From Shinella sp. SUS2 (lineage in GTDB: Bacteria; Pseudomonadota; Alphaproteobacteria; Rhizobiales; Rhizobiaceae), in the NCBI RefSeq assembly GCF_001262505.1, contig NZ_KQ410732.1, positions 1 through 64,000 of the forward strand: a stretch of DNA of 64,000 nt, read 5' to 3'. Under the pieces are notes generated by a model, which saw only the letters and a list, made by a program, of their open reading frames with translations, had not been told where the DNA came from and ran no database searches. A program made the translations under genes and the position numbers. Shown here piece after piece: positions 28,330-36,970 of the stretch; within the stretch, counting starts at the first letter, position 1; every line of letters begins with the position of its first letter.

Positions 28330-29207
28330 TGCAGCCGAAAGTCATCATCACCTGTGCCGTGACCGGCAATCTGACGACCCGGGATAACCATCCCGGCCTG
28401 CCGGTGACGCCGGAGGAGATTGCGAACGCCTGTCTCGAGGCGGCGGATGCCGGGGCGGCCATCGCCCACATCCATGTCCGCGATCCCGAAACGGCAAAAC
28501 CGTCGATGGAGCTGAAGCACTACCGCGAGGTGGTCGAGCGGATCAGGGCGAAGAACAACGCGCTGATCCTCAACGTGACCACGGGACCGGGCGGGCGCTA
28601 CCACCCGAGCGACGAGAACCCGGCGGTGGCCGGTCCGCGCACGACGCTGATGCGGCCGGAAAAGCGTGTCGAGCACATCACCGCGCTGAAGCCCGACATT
28701 GCCACGCTCGACCTCAACACCATGACCTTCGGCAACGAGGTGGTGATCAACACTCCCGCCAACGTCAAGATCATGGCCGAGATCATCAACGCGGCCGGCT
28801 CCAAGCCGGAGCTCGAAGTCTTCGACACCGGCCACATCGTGCTTGCGCAGGATCTGATGAAGGCGGGCGTGCTGACGTCGCCTGCAATGTTCACCATCGT
28901 CACCGGCGTCAAATACGGCTTCCCCTCCACGACAGACGTGATGGCCACCGCCGCGCGCATGCTGCCGCGCGATGCCGTCTGGACGGGCTTCGGCGTCGGC
29001 CGGATGTCGTTCCCGATGGCGATGCAGGCCTATCTGCTCGGCGGGCACGTCCGCGTCGGCCTCGAGGACAATTCCTACATCGCCAAGGGCGTGCTGGCGA
29101 AAGGCAATGGCGAGCTGGTGGAGCGCGCCCGCGATCTGATCGAGAAACTCGGCGGGCAGTTTGCCGATCCGTCGGAAGCCAGGGAAATCTTGGGGCTTGC
29201 GGCCTGA
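28329..29207 (+). CDS. Beta-keto acid cleavage enzyme (BKACE, DUF849), copy 1
   Basis: A 292-residue Zn-dependent enzyme. The family condenses a beta-keto acid with acetyl-CoA and splits the product to acetoacetate and a new CoA ester. The zinc ligands are His47 and His49 (HIHVRDP) and the later Glu in VGLEDN. In this operon it follows a ring-cleavage dioxygenase and reductases, so a 3-oxoadipate-type acid is a plausible substrate, releasing succinyl-CoA. This would replace the usual CoA transferase plus thiolase. Distinct from the second copy at 43758. Confidence 0.9.
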   Translation: MQPKVIITCAVTGNLTTRDNHPGLPVTPEEIANACLEAADAGAAIAHIHVRDPETAKPSMELKHYREVVERIRAKNNALILNVTTGPGGRYHPSDENPAVAGPRTTLMRPEKRVEHITALKPDIATLDLNTMTFGNEVVINTPANVKIMAEIINAAGSKPELEVFDTGHIVLAQDLMKAGVLTSPAMFTIVTGVKYGFPSTTDVMATAARMLPRDAVWTGFGVGRMSFPMAMQAYLLGGHVRVGLEDNSYIAKGVLAKGNGELVERARDLIEKLGGQFADPSEAREILGLAA

Positions 29208-29238
29208 GCGGCGCAGCTGGAGCAAAGGAGACGAAGAC

Positions 29239-30243
29239 ATGAACATTCAAGCAAGCGCCAAAGCCGGCAATGCCCTCAGGGTTTCCCAGAAATCGCCGGA
29301 TCTCGATAATCTTCTGATCGATGTCGTCGAGGTGGCCGTACCGCGCCCGGGCCCCGGCCAGGTTCTGGTCGAGATCATCGCGGCGGGTGTCAATCCCAGT
29401 GACGTCAAGGCTTCGCTCGGCCACATGCCGCACGCCATCTGGCCGCGCATACCCGGGCGCGACTTCGGCGGCATCGTGCGCGAGGGGCCGTCGCAGATGA
29501 TCGGCATGGAGGTCTGGGGCGGCGGCGGCGAGCTCGGCATCAGCCAGGATGGCAGCCACGGCAAATGGATGGTGCTCGACCAGAAGGCCGTGCGCGCCAA
29601 GCCGAAGACCTTTTCGATGGAGGAGGCGGGCTCGGTCGGCGTGCCCTTCATCACCGCCTATGAGGGCCTGCGCGAGGCGGGCGGCGCCCAGCCGACCGAT
29701 GTCGTGCTCGTCTGCGGCGGCAATGGCAAGGTCGGGCAGGCCGCAATCCAGCTCGCCACCATGGCCGGGGCGAAGGTCTTCGCCGTCGAGTACAACGAAC
29801 AGCCCTTGATGGGCCACACCAACGGCCCGGTCACGATGCTGAACAGCGCCGTCGACGATGTCGCGGCCATCGTTCGCGACATGACGGGCGGTCACGGCGC
29901 CGATATCGTCTTCAACACCGTCGGCAGCCCCTATTTCGAGATCGCCAACAAGGCGATGGCCAAACAGGCGCGGCAGATCTTCATCTCGACCTTCGACCGC
30001 GCCGTGCCCTTCGACATCTTCAACTTCTTCCGCGGCCGCCACAAATATATAGGCATCGACACGCTGGCGCTTTCCTCCGTCGATGGCGCGCGGATATTCG
30101 ACCGGCTGAAGCTGAAGTTCGAGGAGGGCCTGCTCAAGCCGTTCCCGATCAATCCTGACTGCTGCTACGACCTCAAGGACGCCGCGAAGGCCTACGCCTC
30201 AGTGCTGCGCGGGACGCCCGAGCGGGTCCTGCTCAAGCCGTAG
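29239..30243 (+). CDS. Zinc-independent MDR / quinone oxidoreductase-like dehydrogenase
   Basis: A 334-residue medium-chain dehydrogenase/reductase. The N-terminal GroES-like domain carries VEIIAAGVNPSDVK and PRIPGRDFGGIV; the Rossmann part has VLVCGGNGKVGQAA. Catalytic and structural zinc cysteines are missing, which fits the NADPH:quinone oxidoreductase branch (enoyl or quinone reduction). It could reduce a double bond in the ring-cleavage product, as maleylacetate reductase does in other pathways. The ATG at 29239 with AAAGGAGACG is preferred over a longer frame. Confidence 0.88.
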   Translation: MNIQASAKAGNALRVSQKSPDLDNLLIDVVEVAVPRPGPGQVLVEIIAAGVNPSDVKASLGHMPHAIWPRIPGRDFGGIVREGPSQMIGMEVWGGGGELGISQDGSHGKWMVLDQKAVRAKPKTFSMEEAGSVGVPFITAYEGLREAGGAQPTDVVLVCGGNGKVGQAAIQLATMAGAKVFAVEYNEQPLMGHTNGPVTMLNSAVDDVAAIVRDMTGGHGADIVFNTVGSPYFEIANKAMAKQARQIFISTFDRAVPFDIFNFFRGRHKYIGIDTLALSSVDGARIFDRLKLKFEEGLLKPFPINPDCCYDLKDAAKAYASVLRGTPERVLLKP

Positions 30244-30251
30244 GACGCATC

Positions 30252-30584
30252 ATGCAGGTCACGCGCTACAGCGAGGCGAAGCCCTATGAGGCGGCCGAGC
30301 ACTACGACATGCACTGCCTGCGCCTGCAGGGCAAGGAGGCGACGGCGACGGACTCGATCTGGATCGGCCTGTCGCATCTCCTGCCGGGCGGACGCACCTC
30401 GCTCAAGGCGGCGGCAGTGGAGAAGATCTACATCGTCGTTGCCGGCGAGGTCACGGTCGAAACCGCCGATACCGCCGTTACGCTCGGTGTGCTCGACAGC
30501 TGCCGGCTGGCGCCGGGCGAAGCGCGCGCACTCGTCAACCGCACCAATGCGCCGGCATCGATCCTTCTCGCAATGCCGACCTGA
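30252..30584 (+). CDS. Small cupin domain protein
   Basis: A 110-residue single cupin barrel. The first conserved motif is degenerate (SHLLPGGRTSLKAAAVEKIYIVVAGEV read in parts: GGRTSL and KIYIVVAGEV), without the usual His-x-His metal pair, so metal binding is uncertain. It sits eight bases after the MDR gene and 24 bases before the hexapeptide-repeat gene. It may be a non-enzymatic ligand binder or an isomerase. Confidence 0.75.
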   Translation: MQVTRYSEAKPYEAAEHYDMHCLRLQGKEATATDSIWIGLSHLLPGGRTSLKAAAVEKIYIVVAGEVTVETADTAVTLGVLDSCRLAPGEARALVNRTNAPASILLAMPT

Positions 30585-30608
30585 AGCCGAAGGGATAGGC
30601 CGGAAATC

Positions 30609-31151
30609 ATGCACAATCCGACACTGTTCCGGCTGGGCGACCGGGCGCCCAGCCTGCCGGCAGACGGCGAATTCTACATTGCCCCGGGCGCCGCCGTCAT
30701 CGGCGACGTGCGCATCGCCCCGGGCGTCAGCATCTGGTTCAACGCTGTCCTGCGCGGCGACAACGAACCGATAACCCTCGGTGCCGGCTCGAATGTCCAG
30801 GACGGCTGCGTCATCCATACGGATCCGGGGTTTCCAGTCGCGATCGGCGAGGACGTCACCGTCGGCCACAATGCGATCGTGCACGGCTGCAGCATCGGCA
30901 GAGGCAGCCTGATCGGCATGGGTGCGACCATCCTCAACGGCGCCCGCATAGGCGAGCGGTGCCTGGTCGGGGCGAATTCGCTCGTTCGCGAAGGCATGGT
31001 GGTGCCGGACGGATCGCTCGTCATCGGTGTTCCGGCCAAAATCGTCAGGACGCTCGATGGGGATGCGGCGGAGAACCTGTCACGCGGCGCGGAACGATAC
31101 CGTGCGAAGGCAGACTCTTATTCCCGTGACCTTGAAATGTTCGACCCCTGA
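30609..31151 (+). CDS. Gamma-carbonic-anhydrase-like hexapeptide protein
   Basis: A 180-residue left-handed beta-helix protein. Repeating hexapeptides run through residues about 20-145 (IAPGAAVIGDV, LGAGSNVQDGC, IGRGSLIGMG). The zinc histidines are present in CVIHTD and VGHNAIVHGC. The family covers gamma-carbonic anhydrases and the PaaY/CaiE thioesterases of catabolic clusters. Given the CoA-dependent steps here, a PaaY-like thioesterase that rescues trapped CoA is an attractive alternative to carbonic anhydrase. Confidence 0.87.
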   Translation: MHNPTLFRLGDRAPSLPADGEFYIAPGAAVIGDVRIAPGVSIWFNAVLRGDNEPITLGAGSNVQDGCVIHTDPGFPVAIGEDVTVGHNAIVHGCSIGRGSLIGMGATILNGARIGERCLVGANSLVREGMVVPDGSLVIGVPAKIVRTLDGDAAENLSRGAERYRAKADSYSRDLEMFDP

Positions 31152-31188
31152 AAACGAATATGTTCGGCAACGCTGGAAGGACGAGAGA

Positions 31189-32241
31189 ATGAGCGAGACG
31201 GAAAACAGGTTGCTGAGTGTGGTGGAACATTGGCTGCCGCGCATGGAGGTCGCCGGCATACCGTCGGCAACGGCGAGGGCGGTGATCGACAGCGCGGGCG
31301 TCTGGGAGAACTGGCTCACCGCCTGGAGCGCCGAAGGCGACCGCCATGCCGCGATGGGCGAGGCGGCCCTTGCGCAGGGCCGCGAAGTCACTGCAGGCGA
31401 AGCCTTCGCCCGCGCCAGCCTGTTCTACCACTTCGGTCAGTTCATGGCTTTCGACGACCTTGATGCGAAGGAGCGCGTCGCGGCGCTGAAGGTGGCAACC
31501 TTCCGCAGGTCCGCACCGCTGCTGGAGTACCCCGGAGAACTGGTCGAGATGCCGTTCGAGGGCGGTGTGCTGCGCAGCTATCTCCGCCGGCCGGCCGGAG
31601 CGGGGCCACATCCGCTGGCGCTGATCATCCCCGGATCGGATTCGACCAAGGAGGAGTTCCCGGCCTTCGAACGGCACTTCCTCCTTCGCGGCGTGGCGAC
31701 GCTGTCGCTTGACGGTCCGGGACAGGGCGAGGGGCGGTCCCACGGCCACCTGCGCGCCGACATCGCGCCGGCGGTCACTGCTACGATCAAGACGCTCGAG
31801 GGGCGGCTCGGCCTGACGGGTGCCGTCGGCCTCGTCGGCATGGCCTTTGGCGGCTTCCTCGCGTTGCGGGCGGCGGCCGCGCTGGAGGGGCTTGCCGCCG
31901 TCGTCTCCATCAACGGTTTTTACGATCTCGGGGCGCTCTGGCCAACGCTGCCGAAGGTCTATCAGGACAATATGACCTTTGCGCTGGGGGGCGGTGACGT
32001 CGTCGAAAGCGCACGTTGCTTCACCCTGTCGGGCATCAGGGGACCGGCAGTTCCCGCGCTCATCCTGCATGGCGGTCGCGACAGGATCTTTCCGCCGTCG
32101 GAAGCGCAAAAATGTGCCGACATCTGCAGGGCGGGTGCGGAACTACACGTCTTTCCGACCGGAAACCATGTCTGCAACAACATTCCCTGGATGTATCGGC
32201 CCCTCGTTGCCGATTGGCTCGCGGAGCGGCTGAAAGTCTAG
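31189..32241 (+). CDS. Alpha/beta hydrolase, C-C bond hydrolase-like (2,6-dihydroxypseudooxynicotine hydrolase family)
   Basis: A 350-residue hydrolase with a helical N-terminal cap (residues about 1-115) and a core alpha/beta hydrolase domain. LSLDGPGQGEG lies before the nucleophile elbow, here read as VGMAFGGFLA, where Ser is not obvious. A likely acid is in HGGRDRIFPP and the terminal histidine in GNHVC. Cap plus DGPGQGE resemble 2,6-dihydroxypseudooxynicotine hydrolase, which cleaves a C-C bond in nicotine catabolism. The usual GxSxGG serine position appears as GMAFGG, so the mechanism needs attention. Last gene of the LacI-controlled run. Confidence 0.82.
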   Translation: MSETENRLLSVVEHWLPRMEVAGIPSATARAVIDSAGVWENWLTAWSAEGDRHAAMGEAALAQGREVTAGEAFARASLFYHFGQFMAFDDLDAKERVAALKVATFRRSAPLLEYPGELVEMPFEGGVLRSYLRRPAGAGPHPLALIIPGSDSTKEEFPAFERHFLLRGVATLSLDGPGQGEGRSHGHLRADIAPAVTATIKTLEGRLGLTGAVGLVGMAFGGFLALRAAAALEGLAAVVSINGFYDLGALWPTLPKVYQDNMTFALGGGDVVESARCFTLSGIRGPAVPALILHGGRDRIFPPSEAQKCADICRAGAELHVFPTGNHVCNNIPWMYRPLVADWLAERLKV

Positions 32242-32262
32242 CGCTGCCGATTATGGCAGCGC
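32241..32262 (+). terminator. Hairpin after the alpha/beta hydrolase gene
   Basis: GCGCTGCC (32241-32248) and GGCAGCGC (32255-32262) pair perfectly around six bases, overlapping the stop codon. The T tract is poor, so it may be a partial terminator separating the LacI operon from the acyl-CoA dehydrogenase set. Confidence 0.5.
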
Positions 32263-32320
32263 TTGCGCGAAGCTGACGGCTTCGGGTGACAAGTCGATCG
32301 GACGGGGTGAGGTAGAAAAT

Positions 32321-32359
32321 GTCCACTTGAAGCTGGACGATTGTCCACCACAAGCGGAC
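32321..32359. promoter_or_regulatory. Tandem GTCC/GGAC inverted repeats upstream of the acyl-CoA dehydrogenase
   Basis: GTCCA (32321-32325) with TGGAC (32334-32338), followed 22 bp on by GTCC (32343-32346) with GGAC (32356-32359). Two similar units spaced by about two helical turns lie 95-130 bases upstream of the start at 32454. They may be operator sites for the AraC protein encoded at 35511, or the remnant of an insertion sequence end. Confidence 0.4.
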
Positions 32360-32453
32360 ACCACCGCCTGATCAGATATCCAGGGTGCTGATACCAATTG
32401 AGGCGCAGCGGAAGACCAAGCAGCCGACCGCTTAGCACTCAAGGGGAGCGACG

Positions 32454-33698
32454 ATGATACACGCCGATGACGGGATCTTGTCCCAGGAACAGCGCCTGAT
32501 GCGCGACAGCTGCCGATCGTTTGTCGACGATGTGGTGACGCCCTTCATCCGGTCGAACTGGCAACGCGAATGGGACATGAGTCCCGGCGAACGGTTGCCG
32601 GGCGCGATCCTCGAAGGCGCCGAGGCGATCGGCATCCGTACCCTTGGCGTGCCGGAGGCGTTCGGCGGCATCGATCTTGAGCGGGAGACCGAGGTACGGA
32701 CCTTCGCCCTGATCTCCGAGGAAATCGCCCGCGGCGATTCCGGCCTCGCCGACAAGTTGGTGCAGAACTGGAAGGTTTCGATCGTCATCCGACAATTCGC
32801 TGCCAAGCACCTGCAGGAGAAGTGGTTTCCGCGCCTGCTGGAGGATCCGAAGTTCCTTCTGGCGCACTGCCTCACCGAACCGAGGGGCGCCTCCGACCGC
32901 TGGCTGCCCTACAATGTGCCGGAAGCCTCGATGCACACCAAGGCGGTGCTGGACGGTGACCACTGGGTCATCAATGGTCGCAAGCAGTTCATCTCGAACG
33001 GTTTCGACGCCAGTCTCTATGTCGTCTATGCCAACACCGATCCCTCCGTCGGCATGCTGCAGGGCACGTCGAGCTTCCTGGTTCCCCGCGAAACGCCGGG
33101 CCTGACCGTCACCAAGTGCAACGAAACCATGGGCTGCCGGTTCATGAACAACGGCGAGCTGGTTTTCGAGGATTGCCGCATTCCGGCTGACCATCTGCTC
33201 GTCAAGAGCACGGCGCTGGCCTCTGCCGGCCAGTATTTCCGTGCCGGCAAGATCATCCAGGCCGCCAAGAACCTTGGGGTCGGCGTTGCCTGTTTCGAGC
33301 GCACAGCGGACTATGTCCAGAACTACGTCCAGGGCGGGCGCATCCTCATCAAACACCAGGCCGTGGCGTTGCGGCTTGCCGACATGGCAACGCGCATCGA
33401 AGCCGTCCGGTCACTGGTCGAGCGGGCGTCGAAGGCGGTGGACGAGGCGCATCCCGATGCCGACGTTCTCTGCAACATGGCCAAGGTCTATGCTTCGGAG
33501 GAGATCATGAAAGTCGCGACCCATGCGCTGGAGCTTCATGGCGGTAACGGTGCCATGCTGGAATTCGGCATTGAAAAGCTGTTCCGGGATGCAGCGATCT
33601 TCCTGCACATGGATGCGACGGTGGATGTCAGCCGCATGAAGATCATCAAGAACATGTTCCCCGCCACCGCCGGCAAATATGCCGGCCCGGAAACCTGA
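32454..33698 (+). CDS. Acyl-CoA dehydrogenase with Asp at the catalytic Glu position
   Basis: A 414-residue acyl-CoA dehydrogenase-family flavoprotein. N-terminal helices, the beta domain ([20 protein letters not shown]) and C-terminal helical domain ([18 protein letters not shown] read in parts: LELHGG and [12 protein letters not shown]) are all present. Where most members have IYEGT, this one reads LHMDAT, so the catalytic Glu is Asp. No Glu is seen at the alternative helix G site either. It is followed by dedicated ETF genes, so it transfers electrons. A normal alpha,beta-dehydrogenation with altered geometry, or a non-standard substrate, is possible. Confidence 0.88.
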   Translation: MIHADDGILSQEQRLMRDSCRSFVDDVVTPFIRSNWQREWDMSPGERLPGAILEGAEAIGIRTLGVPEAFGGIDLERETEVRTFALISEEIARGDSGLADKLVQNWKVSIVIRQFAAKHLQEKWFPRLLEDPKFLLAHCLTEPRGASDRWLPYNVPEASMHTKAVLDGDHWVINGRKQFISNGFDASLYVVYANTDPSVGMLQGTSSFLVPRETPGLTVTKCNETMGCRFMNNGELVFEDCRIPADHLLVKSTALASAGQYFRAGKIIQAAKNLGVGVACFERTADYVQNYVQGGRILIKHQAVALRLADMATRIEAVRSLVERASKAVDEAHPDADVLCNMAKVYASEEIMKVATHALELHGGNGAMLEFGIEKLFRDAAIFLHMDATVDVSRMKIIKNMFPATAGKYAGPET

Positions 33699-33762
33699 AG
33701 CGAAGCGGGCGCTGGGGCAGGACGGTTCGCCTGCCCCAGCGCCTGTCAAAGGAGGAACGGAG

Positions 33763-34515
33763 ATGAAGATACTGGTTGCCGTAAAGCGGGTCGCCGATCC
33801 CAACGTGAAGGTGCGTGCCCTGGCGGACGGCTCGGGCGTCGACCTTGCGAATGTCAAGATGACGATGAACCCGTTCGATGAGATTGCCGTCGAGGAGGCG
33901 GTCCGGTTGAAGGAGGCGGGTCAGGCGAGCGACGTCGTCGTCGTGTCGATCGGATCGGAAAAATCAGCCGAAACGCTGCGCACGGCCCTCGCGATGGGCG
34001 CGGATCGCGGCCTCCTGATCCGCACGGAGGCGGTGGTCGAACCGCTCGCCGTCGCCAAGATCCTGAAAGGCGTCGTGGAGGCCGAACAGCCGGATATCAT
34101 CATCACCGGCAAGCAGGCGATCGACGACGACGCCAACCAGACCGGCCAGATGCTGTCGGCATTGCTGGGATGGGGGCAGGGAACATTTGCCTCGAAGATC
34201 GTCGTCGGCGACGGGACCATCGAGGTCACCCGCGAGGTCGATGGCGGCCTGCAGACGGTCAGCCTGCTGCTGCCGGCGCTCGTCACCGCCGATCTCCGGC
34301 TGAACGAGCCGCGCTACGCCTCGCTGCCCAACATCATGAAAGCCAAGAAAAAGCCGATCGATGAACGCACGCCCGCGGATTATGGTGTGGCGATCGAGCC
34401 GCGCCTGACGGTCGTGCGGGTCCACGAGCCGGCAACCCGCAAGGCCGGCATCAAGGTTGGATCGGTGGGTGAACTTGTTGCGCGCTTGCGCACGGAAGCA
34501 GGAGTTCTCGCATGA
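33763..34515 (+). CDS. etfB: Electron transfer flavoprotein subunit beta
   Basis: A 250-residue ETF beta subunit. It has the N-terminal [17 protein letters not shown] start, the AMP-binding [14 protein letters not shown] motif, and the family signature [11 protein letters not shown] that docks dehydrogenases. Together with EtfA it takes electrons from the acyl-CoA dehydrogenase just upstream. AAAGGAGG lies before the ATG. The stop overlaps the etfA start by four bases. A housekeeping EtfBA pair is expected elsewhere; this is probably a pathway-specific copy. Confidence 0.95.
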   Translation: MKILVAVKRVADPNVKVRALADGSGVDLANVKMTMNPFDEIAVEEAVRLKEAGQASDVVVVSIGSEKSAETLRTALAMGADRGLLIRTEAVVEPLAVAKILKGVVEAEQPDIIITGKQAIDDDANQTGQMLSALLGWGQGTFASKIVVGDGTIEVTREVDGGLQTVSLLLPALVTADLRLNEPRYASLPNIMKAKKKPIDERTPADYGVAIEPRLTVVRVHEPATRKAGIKVGSVGELVARLRTEAGVLA

Positions 34516-35462
34516 CCATTCTCGTACTTGCAGAGCATCACGACACGCTGCTTGACGAAGCGACCGGCAAGGCGGTCTCCGCCGCGGGAAGAATGGGGGG
34601 CGATGTCCACGTCCTGGTCGCAGGTGAGGGGTGCGGCGCGGCCGCCGAAGCAGCGGCCCGGCTGACCGGCGTCGCCAGGGTGCTCGTCGCGGACCACGCT
34701 GCCCTGTCGAACCGGCTTGCCGAGCCGGTGGCAGCGCTGATCGTCGGTCTCGCCGCCGGCTATGACGCCATCCTCGCCCCCTCCACCACCAGCGGCAAGA
34801 ACATCCTGCCGCGCGTCGCTGCGCTGCTCGACGTGATGCAGATATCCGACGTCATTGCGGTCGACGGGCCGGACCTGTTCCAGCGCCCGATCTATGCGGG
34901 CAACGTCATCCAGACCGTTCGCTCCACGGACGCGAAGACGGTGCTGACCGTTCGTGCGTCGTCCTTTCCTGCTGCATCCATTGCAGCTGCGGCGGTACCG
35001 ATCGAAGCCGTTGCCATTCCGGCAAATCCGGGGCGGTCGTCGTTCGTCCGAAGCGAACTGTCGCGATCCGAGCGCCCGGAACTGGCGGGCGCGCGGACCG
35101 TCGTGTCGGGCGGGCGGGCGTTGGCGTCCGCTGAAAACTTCGAAACGGTGCTGGCCCCGCTGGCCGATGCGCTGGGGGCGGCGATCGGCGCGAGCCGCGC
35201 GGCCGTCGATGCCGGCTATGTCTCGAACGATCTCCAGGTCGGGCAGACGGGCAAGATCATCGCGCCCGACCTCTACATTGCCTGCGGCATTTCCGGTGCA
35301 ATCCAGCACCTCGCCGGCATGAAGGATTCCAGGGTGATCGTTGCGATCAACAAGGACCCGGACGCGCCAATCTTCCAGGTTGCCGACTACGGTCTGGTCG
35401 CGGATCTGTTCGAAGCCGTGCCGGAGTTTCATGCCGCGGTTGCCGAGGGTGCAAAAACCTAG
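34512..35462 (+). CDS. etfA: Electron transfer flavoprotein subunit alpha
   Basis: A 316-residue ETF alpha subunit. The C-terminal FAD domain carries [30 protein letters not shown] in overlapping parts, [12 protein letters not shown], and the [20 protein letters not shown] stretch characteristic of the subunit. It binds FAD and passes electrons to ETF:quinone oxidoreductase, which is not in the window. Start overlaps etfB; the AraC gene follows after 48 bases. Confidence 0.95.
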   Translation: MTILVLAEHHDTLLDEATGKAVSAAGRMGGDVHVLVAGEGCGAAAEAAARLTGVARVLVADHAALSNRLAEPVAALIVGLAAGYDAILAPSTTSGKNILPRVAALLDVMQISDVIAVDGPDLFQRPIYAGNVIQTVRSTDAKTVLTVRASSFPAASIAAAAVPIEAVAIPANPGRSSFVRSELSRSERPELAGARTVVSGGRALASAENFETVLAPLADALGAAIGASRAAVDAGYVSNDLQVGQTGKIIAPDLYIACGISGAIQHLAGMKDSRVIVAINKDPDAPIFQVADYGLVADLFEAVPEFHAAVAEGAKT

Positions 35463-35510
35463 GCGATCGGAGACCACGTTTCTTGAGAGGATTGCAGGAC
35501 AGGAGCGCAC

Positions 35511-36497
35511 ATGGCCAAGGGAAGCGGCAGGACGGAGCCACCGCAAGTGGACCCGGACGACGATCGGCAGGATCGGGGCGAGGTCGCCCCCTTCCGTTCC
35601 TATGCGCTCGACCGATCCGGCAGCCCGCGTTTCCACATCAGGCTCGTGGAGAACACCCAGCGGCTCTACCCCGCCCACAAGCACGATTATTTTCAGATTC
35701 TTTACTTCCTATCGGATGCGCCGGCGATCCGGATCGGCCTGACGTCGCACAAGCCCAGAGCCGGTTCCATCTACTTCATCGCACCGATGGTGCCGCACCA
35801 GATCCGTTTCGACTATGCGACGCGCTGCGTCGTTGCCTATTTCGATCTCGATTTCCTGCGCCCCAACATCACGCGCTCCTACCCCGTGGCGGAGCTGGTG
35901 CGGCTGGCGCCGGAACTGACTCCCTTTGCGTGGCAGAACCATGTGAACTTCGATCTCGATACCGCACAGAGCGAACGAGCGGAGCGCGCAATCAGGTCGA
36001 TGATCGACCAGCACGGGTCCGAGCGCATCGGCGCAGCGGAGATTGTGCGTGCCGAGCTGACGCTGATGCTTGCCACGCTGTGCCAGGATCACGAGGCCGA
36101 ATTCGCCGAACTGTCGAGGACGCTGCCGGTGGTCGGTCGCGACAGCGGGCACATGCGCCGCATCGCCGAGTTCATAGGCGAAAACTATACACGTGGCCCG
36201 AGCCTCGATGAAGCGGCGGCCGCCGCACGTCTCTCCAAGAGCCGGCTGTGCGCTCTGATCCGCCAGTATACCGGCACCAGTTTCCAGGTGCTGATCCGCG
36301 AAATGCGGATCGAGGACGCCCGGGAGCGTCTGGTCCTCACCGACGATACGATCGGTCAGATCGCCTACCGCGTCGGGTACAACGACGAGAAGTATTTCCT
36401 TCGGGCGTTCAAGAGTTCGGCGGGGATGACGCCGACGGCCTACCGGCTGAAGCGGGCGAAGGAAGACCGCGCCGCGACTGCGGAGCGCAAACCATGA
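35511..36497 (+). CDS. AraC family transcriptional regulator
   Basis: A 328-residue regulator with an N-terminal cupin-like ligand domain (residues about 25-180; LVENTQRLYPAHKHDYFQ) and a C-terminal double helix-turn-helix (about 215-315; SLDEAAAAARLSKSRLCALIRQ and IGQIAYRVGYNDEKYFLRAFK). It is in the same orientation as etfA and overlaps the 2Fe-2S subunit gene by four bases, so it is cotranscribed with at least the molybdenum hydroxylase. It likely activates this second catabolic module on binding a pathway compound. Confidence 0.9.
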   Translation: MAKGSGRTEPPQVDPDDDRQDRGEVAPFRSYALDRSGSPRFHIRLVENTQRLYPAHKHDYFQILYFLSDAPAIRIGLTSHKPRAGSIYFIAPMVPHQIRFDYATRCVVAYFDLDFLRPNITRSYPVAELVRLAPELTPFAWQNHVNFDLDTAQSERAERAIRSMIDQHGSERIGAAEIVRAELTLMLATLCQDHEAEFAELSRTLPVVGRDSGHMRRIAEFIGENYTRGPSLDEAAAAARLSKSRLCALIRQYTGTSFQVLIREMRIEDARERLVLTDDTIGQIAYRVGYNDEKYFLRAFKSSAGMTPTAYRLKRAKEDRAATAERKP

Positions 36498-36970
36498 GCG
36501 CGCCCGTCTCCTTCCGACTCAACGGATCGCCGGCGCAGATTGATGAAACCGGTGAGGCGCCGTTCCTCTTCGTGCTGCGCAACCAGCTCGATCTCAAGGC
36601 GACCCATTTCGGCTGTGGCCTGGAGCAGTGCGGGGCATGCGTGCTCAGCATTGACGGGCAGGCCCGTTATTCCTGCACGCTGCCTGTGTCTGCCCTGGCT
36701 GGGGCTGACGTGACGACGCCCGAAGGATTGGCGAACGACCGTGTCGGCGCGATCCTGCTCGCGTCCTTCGAGGTGGAACAGGCCGGCCAGTGCGGATACT
36801 GCATCTCCGGCATCCTGATGTGTCTCCATGCGCTGCTCAAAACGGAGCGCCGGCCGAGCCGGGACATGATCCTCGCGGCGCTCGACAAGCACCTGTGCCG
36901 CTGCGGAGCGCATGGCAGTATCCTGCGCGCGACGGAGCGTGCCGTGGCCCGTCTCGGCGAGGCGGTGTGA
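36494..36970 (+). CDS. (2Fe-2S)-binding small subunit of a molybdenum hydroxylase
   Basis: A 158-residue iron-sulphur subunit. The plant-ferredoxin-type cluster cysteines are in FGCGLEQCGAC and the later Cys in YSC; the second cluster is held by QCGYCISG and HLCRCGAHG, the canonical xanthine-dehydrogenase-family pattern. It pairs with the large molybdopterin subunit that follows (one-base overlap). The two-gene arrangement without an FAD subunit matches nicotinate, isoquinoline and some aldehyde dehydrogenases. Confidence 0.95.
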   Translation: MSAPVSFRLNGSPAQIDETGEAPFLFVLRNQLDLKATHFGCGLEQCGACVLSIDGQARYSCTLPVSALAGADVTTPEGLANDRVGAILLASFEVEQAGQCGYCISGILMCLHALLKTERRPSRDMILAALDKHLCRCGAHGSILRATERAVARLGEAV

